This document shows, piece after piece, positions 7,875 to 15,232 of a stretch of DNA of 34,995 bases. The stretch is from an uncultured Atopobiaceae bacterium (GTDB taxonomy: Bacteria; Actinomycetota; Coriobacteriia; Coriobacteriales; Atopobiaceae): contig CANQFP010000008.1 in NCBI GenBank assembly GCA_947599965.1, forward strand, positions 1-34,995, written 5' to 3'. The notes below the pieces were generated by a model. The model did no database searches, was not told where the DNA came from, and was given only the letters and a program-made list of their open reading frames with translations. Position numbers and translations under genes: made by a program. Position 1 is the stretch's first letter; each line of letters starts with the position of its first letter.

Positions 7875-7918
7875 GGGGCGTCCCCGAAGGCGGGGGCGCC
7901 CCGCCGACGTTCGTCGGC
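7875..7918 (+). promoter_or_regulatory. Two consecutive hairpins in the leader of the metallochaperone gene
   Basis: Hairpin 1 is GGGGCGTCCCCG/CGGGGGCGCCCC (7875-7902, one mismatch, 4-nt loop). Hairpin 2 is GCCGAC/GTCGGC (7903-7918, loop GTTC). They lie directly before the ribosome-binding site at about 7924-7930. A terminator for the flavodiiron gene or a structured leader are both possible; there is no T tract. Confidence 0.5.
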
Positions 7919-7934
7919 ACTTCGAAGGAGAGAC

Positions 7935-8123
7935 ATGACCACCATCAACGTGAAGGGCATGCACTGCGCCCATTGCGACATGCTCGTTACCATGGAGCTC
8001 GAGGATCGTGGCGCGACCGACGTCAAGGCTGACCACGAGACCGGCGTCGTGACCTTCGAGGGCGATCTCGCCCCCGAGACCGTGAAGGAGGCGGTGGAGG
8101 CAGCGGGCTTCGAGGTGGCCTAG
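7935..8123 (+). CDS. Heavy-metal-associated (CopZ-like) metallochaperone
   Basis: A 62-aa single HMA domain with ferredoxin-like fold: MTTINVKGMHCAHC at the N-terminus places the metal-binding CxxC at Cys11/Cys14, followed by TGVVTFEGDL and AVEAAGFEV, as in CopZ-type copper chaperones. It probably binds Cu(I) in the cytosol and delivers it to a P-type ATPase or regulator, but no copper ATPase is adjacent. The start ATG is preceded by GAAGGAG at normal spacing. The CNNM/CorC gene begins 34 bases downstream and may be co-transcribed. Confidence 0.9.
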   Translation: MTTINVKGMHCAHCDMLVTMELEDRGATDVKADHETGVVTFEGDLAPETVKEAVEAAGFEVA

Positions 8124-8157
8124 CACTTCCGCTTCTCGAACGTCCGAGCGCCATGCC

Positions 8158-9555
8158 ATGGACATAGCGCTTTCAATCATCACGACCTTCATCCTCATCG
8201 TCGTCAACGGGTTCTTCTCCATGTCGGAGATGGCGCTGGTGAACGCCAAGCGCCCGATACTCGAGCACGACGCCGAGGAGGGCGATCGCAAGGCGCGCGC
8301 TGCCCTCGAGCTCTCCGAGGATTCCGGTGAGTTCCTCGCGGCCATCCAGGTGGCCATCACGCTCGTGGGCTTCTTCGCCTCGGCCGCGGCCGCCACGAAC
8401 CTCTCCACGCCGCTCGCCGCGTGGATGACGAGCATCGGGTTGCCGGCCCAGCCGGCCTCCGTGCTCGCGCCCGTCATCATCACCCTCATCGTGTCCTACG
8501 TCTCCATCGTGATCGGCGAGCTCGTGCCCAAGCGCATCGCGCTCGCCGATTGCGAGGGCGTCGCCAAGCGAATCTCGGGCTTCCTCGCCGCCTTCACGGT
8601 GGTGGCGAAGCCGCTCGTCTGGCTCACCTCGGCCTCCGCCAACGGCGTCTCCAAGCTGCTCGGCGTTCGCTCGGCCGAGGACCGCCAGAACGTCTCCGAG
8701 GAGGAGATCCGCTACATGGTCTCCGACGCCGACGAGCTCTCGGACGAGGAGAAGTCGATGATCCACGAGGTCATCGACCTCGGCGATACGAAGGCCCGCG
8801 AGGTGATGATCCCGCGGGTCGACATGGACGCCCTCGAGGACGACGCGAGCCTCGTGGACGTGCTCAAGAAGATGCGCGAGACGGGCCACTCGAGGATCCC
8901 CATCTACCACGAGGACGTGGACGACATCGTGGGCATCGCGCACATCAAGGACGTGATCACGCCGATCGTGGACGAGGGGGAGGCGTCCGCTCCCATCCGC
9001 GACCACCTGCGCGAGGCCTCCTTCGTACCCGACACGAAGGAGATCATCCCGCTCCTCTCCGAGATGCAGCTCTCCCACGAGCAGATGGCCATCGTCGTGG
9101 ACGAGTGGGGCGGCACGGCCGGGCTCATCACCCTCGAGGACATCGTCGAGGAGATCGTCGGCGAGATCGAGGACGAGTTCGACCCCGACAACAAGTTCCT
9201 CACGCGCCTCGGCGATCGCTCCTGGCTCGTGGACGGGCGCTTCCCGGTGGACGACGCCATCGAGCTCGGCTGGCCCATCGAGGATTCCGACGCCTACGAA
9301 ACCGTGGCGGGCTTCATCCTCGACGAGGCGGACGGGCTGCCCGAGCCCGGCGACGTCATCGAGAAGGACGGCTGGATCTTCCGCGTGCAGACCGTCCGCG
9401 GCCAGCGCATCGCGCTTCTGCGCGTGCGTGCGCCGGAGCCCGCAGCCGAGAAGGATGACGAGCGTGAGGGGGAGGGTGGCCTGCTCTCGAGGATCCTCCC
9501 CGGGGGCTCCGCCGAGGCGGACGACGAGGCACCATCCGCAGGTAGCAACGGCTGA
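8158..9555 (+). CDS. CNNM/CorC (HlyC/TlyC) family membrane protein with CBS pair
   Basis: A 465-aa protein. N-terminal DUF21/CNNM transmembrane domain (roughly residues 1-165; hydrophobic segments near 5-20, 62-82, 103-125 and 140-160), then a CBS-domain pair (about 205-335, with REVMIPR and DIVGIAHIKDV), then a C-terminal CorC_HlyC domain (EWGGTAGLITLEDIVEEIVG and DGRFPVDDA). Family members act in magnesium or cobalt efflux and homeostasis; the old 'hemolysin' label is misleading. The C-terminal ~35 residues are a charged Glu/Gly-rich tail. The start ATG has no strong Shine-Dalgarno sequence, suggesting coupling to the upstream HMA gene. Confidence 0.92.
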   Translation: MDIALSIITTFILIVVNGFFSMSEMALVNAKRPILEHDAEEGDRKARAALELSEDSGEFLAAIQVAITLVGFFASAAAATNLSTPLAAWMTSIGLPAQPASVLAPVIITLIVSYVSIVIGELVPKRIALADCEGVAKRISGFLAAFTVVAKPLVWLTSASANGVSKLLGVRSAEDRQNVSEEEIRYMVSDADELSDEEKSMIHEVIDLGDTKAREVMIPRVDMDALEDDASLVDVLKKMRETGHSRIPIYHEDVDDIVGIAHIKDVITPIVDEGEASAPIRDHLREASFVPDTKEIIPLLSEMQLSHEQMAIVVDEWGGTAGLITLEDIVEEIVGEIEDEFDPDNKFLTRLGDRSWLVDGRFPVDDAIELGWPIEDSDAYETVAGFILDEADGLPEPGDVIEKDGWIFRVQTVRGQRIALLRVRAPEPAAEKDDEREGEGGLLSRILPGGSAEADDEAPSAGSNG

Positions 9556-9638
9556 TACGGCGCCGAGCCGCTACTATTGACGAGGTGGCGGGCCTCCCTT
9601 GGCGCCGCCCAACGCCCGAGCGAGAGACCGGAGGCACC

Positions 9639-10460
9639 ATGGCGCAGCTCCTCGACATCCAGAAGGTCGTCATCGGCCCGGATTCCTTCACGGCCACCGT
9701 GCGCGTTTCCGAGGGCGTTCCGCTGAGCACCTCGGAAAACGTCGAGGCCACGGCCCGCGTCTACTGGCTCATGCCCGAGATCGCGGGCCACGTTTGCGTG
9801 GGCGACGGCGGCTCCACCTTCCAGGACGTCATGGGCGACACGAACATCGTCCACCTCATGGAGCACGTGACCCTCGAGCTCCTCGCCCGCACCAACATGG
9901 CGGGCGATCTTTCCAACGCCCGCACCCGCGCCACCTCCGTCGACCGCGTCTACGAGATCGAGCTCGCCTGCCCCGACGACGTGCTCGTGGCCTCGGCGCT
10001 CTCGAGCGCCGGCTGGATCATCCAGTGGGCCTTCGGCTCGGCCGACGAGGAGAGCAAGCCCAACGTCGACGCCATCGTGGCGGGTATCGTGAACCTCACC
10101 TCCACCTCCTACACGATGGAGGGCAACGAGGCGCCGCTGCCCGGCACCGAGACGGCCGCCGCAGAGGATGGCGTGGTTCTCGCCGAAGAAGCCGCGGAAG
10201 AGGCGGCAGAGCTCGCCGACGACGCCGTGGCGGACGCCGTGGACGCAGCGCCCGACGCGCTCGAGGGCGCGGAAGAGGAGGCCGAGGAGGACGCGCTCGC
10301 GGGCCTCGACCTCGATCTCGGTGCGGCCGCCGCCGAGATCGCCGCGGACGCGCTCGAAGAGGGGGACGTCCGCAGAGCCCCGCACGTCGTCGAACTCGGC
10401 GATGCCGTTGGTTTCATGGACGTCTCGGCTGCCGAAACCGAGGACGATCCGCTCGCCTAA
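9639..10460 (+). CDS. Stand-alone protein resembling the cyanophycin synthetase N-domain
   Basis: A 273-aa soluble protein. Residues ~70-115 contain HLMEHVTLELLAR and NARTRATSVDRVYEIE, matching the pattern H-x-x-EHVALEL ... TR-x-T ... YxVxxE that marks the N-terminal domain of cyanophycin synthetases. There is no ATP-grasp or Mur-ligase domain, so it cannot make polymer by itself. From about residue 165 it becomes an Ala/Glu/Asp-rich acidic tail. The start ATG follows GGAGG. It precedes the YtxH gene by 42 bases, likely one operon with the two following genes. The family resemblance is my reading of motifs, not a search result; function is unknown. Confidence 0.75.
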   Translation: MAQLLDIQKVVIGPDSFTATVRVSEGVPLSTSENVEATARVYWLMPEIAGHVCVGDGGSTFQDVMGDTNIVHLMEHVTLELLARTNMAGDLSNARTRATSVDRVYEIELACPDDVLVASALSSAGWIIQWAFGSADEESKPNVDAIVAGIVNLTSTSYTMEGNEAPLPGTETAAAEDGVVLAEEAAEEAAELADDAVADAVDAAPDALEGAEEEAEEDALAGLDLDLGAAAAEIAADALEEGDVRRAPHVVELGDAVGFMDVSAAETEDDPLA

Positions 10461-10502
10461 CGTCTACCATGGGATCTAACGCCCGTCATTGAGGAGGAAC
10501 GC

Positions 10503-11006
10503 ATGGCCAAATTCAATTCGCTCGGGTTCTTCGTGGGCGGCATCATCGGCGCCGTCGCCGGTGTCGTCGCCGGCCTTCTGCTCGCACCGCGTTCCGGTGC
10601 CGAGACTCGCTCCATGGCCGCCGACGCCGTGGGCGACGCTTGGGACAAGGCCAACGACCTGTACGAGCAGGGCGCGAACGACATCGCCCAGCGCATCAAC
10701 AGCATGACCCCCGCGCTGAACGCCCAGACCGACGCCCTCAAGGCCAAGGTGGACGCCGCTCGCCAGAAGATGGATCAGCTCCGGAGCTCCATCGCCGAGT
10801 CCGTCAACGAGGCCACGGAGAACGTGCAGAGCGCCATGGACACCGCCGCCGAGAAGATCCACGCCACCCAGGAGAACGTGAACAAGCTGCGCGAGGACAT
10901 CGCCGACGCCAAGCCGGCCGATGATGCGAAGCCCGCCGATGACGCCCCCTTCTGCGCCGCGCCCACGCCGGGTGACGCTCCCGCGGAGGACGCGCCGAGC
11001 GCCTGA
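10503..11006 (+). CDS. YtxH domain-containing membrane-associated protein
   Basis: A 167-aa protein with one N-terminal glycine-rich hydrophobic helix (about residues 7-28, GGIIGAVAGVVAGLLLAPRSG), which is the YtxH/gas-vesicle-like signature. A long amphipathic, apolipoprotein-like coiled-coil region follows (about 35-135), then a low-complexity Ala/Asp/Pro tail. YtxH proteins are general-stress or envelope-associated proteins of unclear biochemical role. GAGGAGG precedes the ATG. It sits between the cyanophycin-N-like and PRC-barrel genes. Confidence 0.88.
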   Translation: MAKFNSLGFFVGGIIGAVAGVVAGLLLAPRSGAETRSMAADAVGDAWDKANDLYEQGANDIAQRINSMTPALNAQTDALKAKVDAARQKMDQLRSSIAESVNEATENVQSAMDTAAEKIHATQENVNKLREDIADAKPADDAKPADDAPFCAAPTPGDAPAEDAPSA

Positions 11007-11039
11007 GCGCCTCTCTGAGAATCCACGAACGTACGCGTT

Positions 11040-11068
11040 GGCGAGCCGTCCTTTCAGGAGGGCTCGCC
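11040..11068 (+). terminator. Hairpin between YtxH and PRC-barrel genes
   Basis: GGCGAGCC (11040-11047) pairs perfectly with GGCTCGCC (11061-11068) around a 13-nt loop. There is no T run, so it may be a weak terminator or mRNA-stabilising stem. Confidence 0.45.
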
Positions 11069-11088
11069 TGCGCCCATGAAGGGGCACC

Positions 11089-12117
11089 ATGCCGAGCATC
11101 GAAACGCTCAATCGCGTCTTCGTCTACGAACCGAGGTCCGGCCGCAAGGCGGCGAAGGCCGACGGGACGCCGGCTAAGCCGAAGCGCCTCGGGAGGGTCC
11201 ACAATCTCGTGTTCTCCCCGAACGGTCGGCGCGTCGTGGGCATCCTCGTGCGACGCCCCGACGTGGCCGGCATGGTGAAGCGCGACGATCTCTTCGTGGC
11301 TTGGGATCGCCTCGCCGCCTACGAGGGCGGCGGCCTCATCGTGGCCGCAGAGGCCGGCGACGCCTACGATGAGAAGGCCATCGAGCGCCTCGGCCTTCCC
11401 TGGGATCGCTGCATCATCTGGGAATCCATGGACGTGGCCACGGCGGGCGGCAAGGTGCTCGGGCGCGTCACGGACATCACCTTCGACGGAGCCACCGGCG
11501 ACGTGGACACGATCTTCGCCACGGACGGCCAGGTGGCGGCCTCGCTCGTGGGCTCGGTGCCCATCCCGCCCGAGCTTCTGCGCGGGGTGCGCAGCCAGAC
11601 CATGATCGTGGCCGATGAAGCCGAGGAGCTCGAGCTCACGGGCGGCATGGCCGCCAAGGCTGGGGAGGGGTTCGCCCGGGCGCGCGAGAAGGGCGCCGAA
11701 GTGGTCTCCCAAGCGGGAACGGCCGCGGGTAAGCTCCTCGACAAGGGCTCCTTCGCCCTCGGCAGGGCCATCGGCCAGGCCAAGAACGCCATCGCGGACG
11801 CCATGGAACCCGAGCCCGCCGAATCACCCGCACCGGCTCCTGCGCGCGACGTGCTCGTGGAGGCGCCCGCCGCGCCCCCGAAGGTGGAGGGGAGCGCGGG
11901 CGAGCCCCCGATCTTCTCGGTGGACGCCGAGGCGGCGAAGGCCGCGCACGAGAAACCCGCGGCAAAACCCACGGCGACTGCGCAGGCGCAGTCCGCGGCG
12001 AAGCCCGAGGAGCCGAGCGCCGTCGACGCCGCGGCACAGGCCCTGGGGCGTCAACTCGGCAAGACGAAGACGATGTTCTCGGAGTTCCTGAAGGAGTTCA
12101 ACGAAGCCAGCCGATAG
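11089..12117 (+). CDS. PRC-barrel domain protein with disordered C-terminal tail
   Basis: A 342-aa protein. Two PRC-barrel-like beta units are seen: RLGRVHNLVFSPNGRRVVGI (from about residue 33) and GKVLGRVTDITFDGATGDV (from about 122). A helical Ala/Lys region and an Ala/Pro/Glu-rich linker follow, then a short amphipathic C-terminus (KTKTMFSEFLKEFNEA). PRC-barrels bind partner proteins or RNA; there is no enzymatic motif. It is downstream of the YtxH gene and just upstream of the deacetylase gene, suggesting an envelope or stress context. The MgtE-like protein at 15233-17101 also begins with PRC-like sequence. Confidence 0.8.
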   Translation: MPSIETLNRVFVYEPRSGRKAAKADGTPAKPKRLGRVHNLVFSPNGRRVVGILVRRPDVAGMVKRDDLFVAWDRLAAYEGGGLIVAAEAGDAYDEKAIERLGLPWDRCIIWESMDVATAGGKVLGRVTDITFDGATGDVDTIFATDGQVAASLVGSVPIPPELLRGVRSQTMIVADEAEELELTGGMAAKAGEGFARAREKGAEVVSQAGTAAGKLLDKGSFALGRAIGQAKNAIADAMEPEPAESPAPAPARDVLVEAPAAPPKVEGSAGEPPIFSVDAEAAKAAHEKPAAKPTATAQAQSAAKPEEPSAVDAAAQALGRQLGKTKTMFSEFLKEFNEASR

Positions 12118-12157
12118 TGGCACTATGAAGCCGCTTCCCTCCGACCTCCAAGGAGCC

Positions 12158-13915
12158 ATGGCCGACCCGAGACCCGACAAATCACGCACCTCGAGCAACC
12201 CCGAGCGCACGCGCCCGGTGGGCGAGCTCGATCGGCGCGTGCAGGTGCGCCGGCGTCGTGCCGAGGGAGCGAGCCGCAAGCCGTCCGAGGCGCGCCGGTC
12301 CCGCCCCTCCGCCACCTCCCAGAAGCGCTCCAAGCCTAGGAGCGACGCCCAGCGCGCCGCCCTCGAGCGGAGGCGCCGACGGGCTCAGGCGAAACGCGAC
12401 GGGGAGCAGGAGCGCGTCGAGGCGGAGGAACGCTCACGGCGGCAATCCGAGGGGAAAGCCCGCGCCGAAGCCGAGGCAGCCGAGCGCATCCGGGCCGAGG
12501 AGGAGGCGCGCCTCGCCGCCGAACGGGAGCGTCTGAACGATCCCGAGCTCAAGCGGCGGGCCTCCTGGCAGACGAGCGATTCCAACATCTACCTCACTGC
12601 CGGAGACGACGAGCCCGTCGCCGACGATTGGTTCGAGGAGGAGGTGCCGCTCGGCGTCGTGCCCGTGCGCGACGTGAGCCCTGCGCGCAAGCGCCGCACC
12701 TCCGCCGCAATGCGAGCCCGATCACTCGTGATCATCCTCGCCATCTTTGGCGCCATGGCCGCGCTCGCCCTCTTCGTCTGGGTCACGCGCAGCGTGGAGT
12801 TCTCGGTGAACGATGCGATAGTGACCACCCACTACGGCACGACGCTCGCCGACTACCTCGAGGGCGCCGGCATCAGCGTCACGCCCGGCAACCTCGTCTC
12901 GGTGACGGGCGAGGTGCTCGAGGAGGGCAAGGGCGACGCCTATTCGGCCACGGTGAACGGGCAGCTCATCCGTCCCGACGACGCCTCCGAGGTTCGCCTC
13001 TCCGGTGGGGAGATCGTGCAGATCACCGATGGCGCCGACATCACCGAGGACTACGACGTCGAGGTCGTGGAGGCCCCGCCGCTCCTCGAGTTCGACGGCA
13101 AGGCGGGCGCCATCTCCTACGTCTCCCAATGGGGTTCTCCCGGCACCCAGGAGCTGCTCACGGGCAAGATCTCGGGGGCCCAGGCCGCGGGCGACTACAT
13201 CGAGCCCCCGGTGAACACGGTCGTCACCACGGTGAACGTCGAGCCCGACGAGGGCCGACGCTGCGTGGCGCTCACCTTCGACGACGGTCCGAGCTCCTAT
13301 ACGAGCGACTACCTCACCATCCTCGACCAATACGGCGCCAAGGCCACGTTCTTCATGCGTCCCGCGAACATCGCGAACAACCCCGAGATCGCGAAGGCCG
13401 TGAAGGACGCGGGGCATCAGGTGGCCACGAAGACCGACACCTACGAATCGCTCTCGGACATGGACGCCGAGACGATGCAGGCCACGATCGAGGGCGCCTT
13501 CGAGGCCCTCGCCACCGATCTCGACGTGCACACCACCATCTTCCGGCCGCCCTTCGGCGCCTTCACCCATGAGGACTGGCTGAAGAGCGGCGGCGTCGCC
13601 TCGATGTCGGTGATCTGGAACTGCGATTCACTCGACTGGGAGACCCCGGGCACCTATTCCATCGTGAGCTTCGCCCTCGAGGGCCTCGGCAACGGCTCGG
13701 TCATCCTGCTCCACGACGGCGGCGGCAATCGCGACCAGACCCTCTACGCCCTGCCGATCCTCATCGAGGAGCTGCAGTCGCAGGGCTTCGAGCTCGTGAC
13801 CATCGACGAGCTCCTCGCAAGCGACGAGGACATCCCGCCCGTGGCCGCCTCGGGTGACGAGACCATGCCCGAGGGAAGCGTCTGGCCCACGGAGATCCTC
13901 ACCGAGGAGGAGTAG
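12158..13915 (+). CDS. Membrane-anchored NodB-family polysaccharide deacetylase homologue, metal site altered
   Basis: A 585-aa protein: basic/acidic cytoplasmic N-terminus (1-185), one transmembrane helix (about 190-210), an extracellular linker domain with a G5/DUF348-like look (YGTTLADYLEGAGI), then a NodB homology domain. Motif 1 TFDDGP (373-378), motif 3 RPPFG (463-467), motif 4 DSLDW (490-494) and motif 5 LLHD (His519) are present. In motif 2 the HxxxH metal pair is replaced: after GHQVA (His420) the two positions are Lys425 and Tyr429. Canonical members deacetylate peptidoglycan or chitin-like glycans; loss of both zinc histidines suggests a binding-only or altered enzyme. Start chosen at the ATG after AAGGAG; an in-frame ATG at 12125 lacks a ribosome-binding site. 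Confidence 0.88.
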   Translation: MADPRPDKSRTSSNPERTRPVGELDRRVQVRRRRAEGASRKPSEARRSRPSATSQKRSKPRSDAQRAALERRRRRAQAKRDGEQERVEAEERSRRQSEGKARAEAEAAERIRAEEEARLAAERERLNDPELKRRASWQTSDSNIYLTAGDDEPVADDWFEEEVPLGVVPVRDVSPARKRRTSAAMRARSLVIILAIFGAMAALALFVWVTRSVEFSVNDAIVTTHYGTTLADYLEGAGISVTPGNLVSVTGEVLEEGKGDAYSATVNGQLIRPDDASEVRLSGGEIVQITDGADITEDYDVEVVEAPPLLEFDGKAGAISYVSQWGSPGTQELLTGKISGAQAAGDYIEPPVNTVVTTVNVEPDEGRRCVALTFDDGPSSYTSDYLTILDQYGAKATFFMRPANIANNPEIAKAVKDAGHQVATKTDTYESLSDMDAETMQATIEGAFEALATDLDVHTTIFRPPFGAFTHEDWLKSGGVASMSVIWNCDSLDWETPGTYSIVSFALEGLGNGSVILLHDGGGNRDQTLYALPILIEELQSQGFELVTIDELLASDEDIPPVAASGDETMPEGSVWPTEILTEEE

Positions 13916-13917
13916 GA

Positions 13918-13930
13918 CCGCGGAGCGCGG
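13918..13930. terminator. Short hairpin between convergent genes
   Basis: CCGCG/CGCGG with loop GAG, in the 24-base gap between the convergent deacetylase (+) and NRAMP (-) genes. It is short and has no T run. Confidence 0.3.
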
Positions 13931-13939
13931 ATCGAGGCG

Positions 13940-15229
13940 CTAATAGCCGAGCGCCATGAGGGCGAACATGATGATCGTGAGCGCGACGATGAGGATGATG
14001 GTCGCCCAGGTGATGCCCGTCCACACGCGACCGTTCGCGTAGGCGCCCATCACGCGCTCGTCCTTAGCGATGCGCACCTCGTAGACCATGAGCACGGGTA
14101 GGAGCACGCCGTTCACCACCTGCGCCGCCATCATCACGCCGAAGAGGTTGATGTCGGGGATGAGGACGACGGCGCCCGAGACCACGACGATCACGGTGAT
14201 GATGGTGCGGTAGGTTGGCGCCTCGGCCCAGGTGCGGTCCGCACCGCGCTCCCAGCCGAAGGCCTCGCAGATGGCGCTCGACGTGATGCTCGGGAGCACG
14301 CTCGCGGCGAGCAGGCTCGCCCCCACGAGCCCGACGCCGAAGAGGATCTCGGTGTAGCGGCCGGCGATGGGCGCGAGCGCCTGCGCCGCGTCCGCCGAGC
14401 TGTCCACGGAGATGCCGGCGGGGAAGAGCACCGCGCCCGTCGTGAGCACGATGAACCAGGCGATGACGTTGGCGACGATGGCGCCCGTGGCCGTATCGAT
14501 GCGCTGGTAGGGGAGCTCCTCGGGGCCGACGTTGCGGTCGACCACGTTCGATTGGGCGAGGAAGATCATCCACGGCGCGATGCCGGTGCCGATGTTGGCC
14601 ACCACGAGCGAGAGGTACTCCGGCGTGGAGTGGAGCGTCGGGAAGACGGTTGCGCGCAGCGCCTCGTCCCAAGCCGGGTGGATGAGGATGCCGCAGATGA
14701 CGTACGTGACGAAGACGCAGCTGATGGCGAGGAGGATCTTCTCGATGCGGCGGTAGGAGCCGCTCATCGAGAGGAGCCAGATGACGATCGCGGCGACGAT
14801 GACCGAGATCACGGGCGGCACGCCGAAGAGCTCCATGCCGCTCGCGATGCCGGCGAACTCCGAGAGCGTGACCATCGTGTTCGCCGCGAGGAGCGAGAGC
14901 ATGGCAAACGCGCTCGAGCGCACGCCGAACTGCTCGCGGATGAGCGAGGCGAAGCCCTTGCCCGTGACGCACCCCATGCGCGCCGCGGTCTCCTGCACGA
15001 CGATCATGAGGAAGGCCATGACGGGCATCATCCAGAGCTGTCCGAACCCGTAGAGCGCCCCCGCCGAGGAGTACGTGGCGATGCCGCCGGCGTCGGTGCC
15101 GGCAAGGGCGGTGACGAGCCCCGGGCCCATGGCCGCGAGGATCGTGCCGATGCGCAGGGACCGCGCAGATCCCACGTCGCCCGGACGCTCCGTGAGCTCC
15201 GCTTTGCGTTCCGTCTTCCCGGATCCCAC
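13940..15229 (-). CDS. NRAMP-family transporter, NRMT-like (magnesium) type
   Basis: A 429-aa integral membrane protein with about 11 helices and the SLC11/NRAMP scaffold (GPGLVTALAGTDAGG in TM1, NIGTGIAPW in TM6). Canonical manganese/iron NRAMPs have DPGN in TM1 and MPH in TM6. Here TM1 reads DAGG (46-49) and TM6 APW (218-220), so the metal-coordinating Asn and Met are lost. This fits NRMTs, the NRAMP-related magnesium transporters characterised from Eggerthella lenta. The start is GTG at 15229, three bases after the TAG of the upstream MgtE-like gene and inside its ribosome-binding context, so translation is probably coupled. Likely role: Mg2+ (also Mn2+) uptake across the cytoplasmic membrane. 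Confidence 0.88.
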   Translation of the reverse strand: MGSGKTERKAELTERPGDVGSARSLRIGTILAAMGPGLVTALAGTDAGGIATYSSAGALYGFGQLWMMPVMAFLMIVVQETAARMGCVTGKGFASLIREQFGVRSSAFAMLSLLAANTMVTLSEFAGIASGMELFGVPPVISVIVAAIVIWLLSMSGSYRRIEKILLAISCVFVTYVICGILIHPAWDEALRATVFPTLHSTPEYLSLVVANIGTGIAPWMIFLAQSNVVDRNVGPEELPYQRIDTATGAIVANVIAWFIVLTTGAVLFPAGISVDSSADAAQALAPIAGRYTEILFGVGLVGASLLAASVLPSITSSAICEAFGWERGADRTWAEAPTYRTIITVIVVVSGAVVLIPDINLFGVMMAAQVVNGVLLPVLMVYEVRIAKDERVMGAYANGRVWTGITWATIILIVALTIIMFALMALGY

Positions 15230-15232
15230 GAG

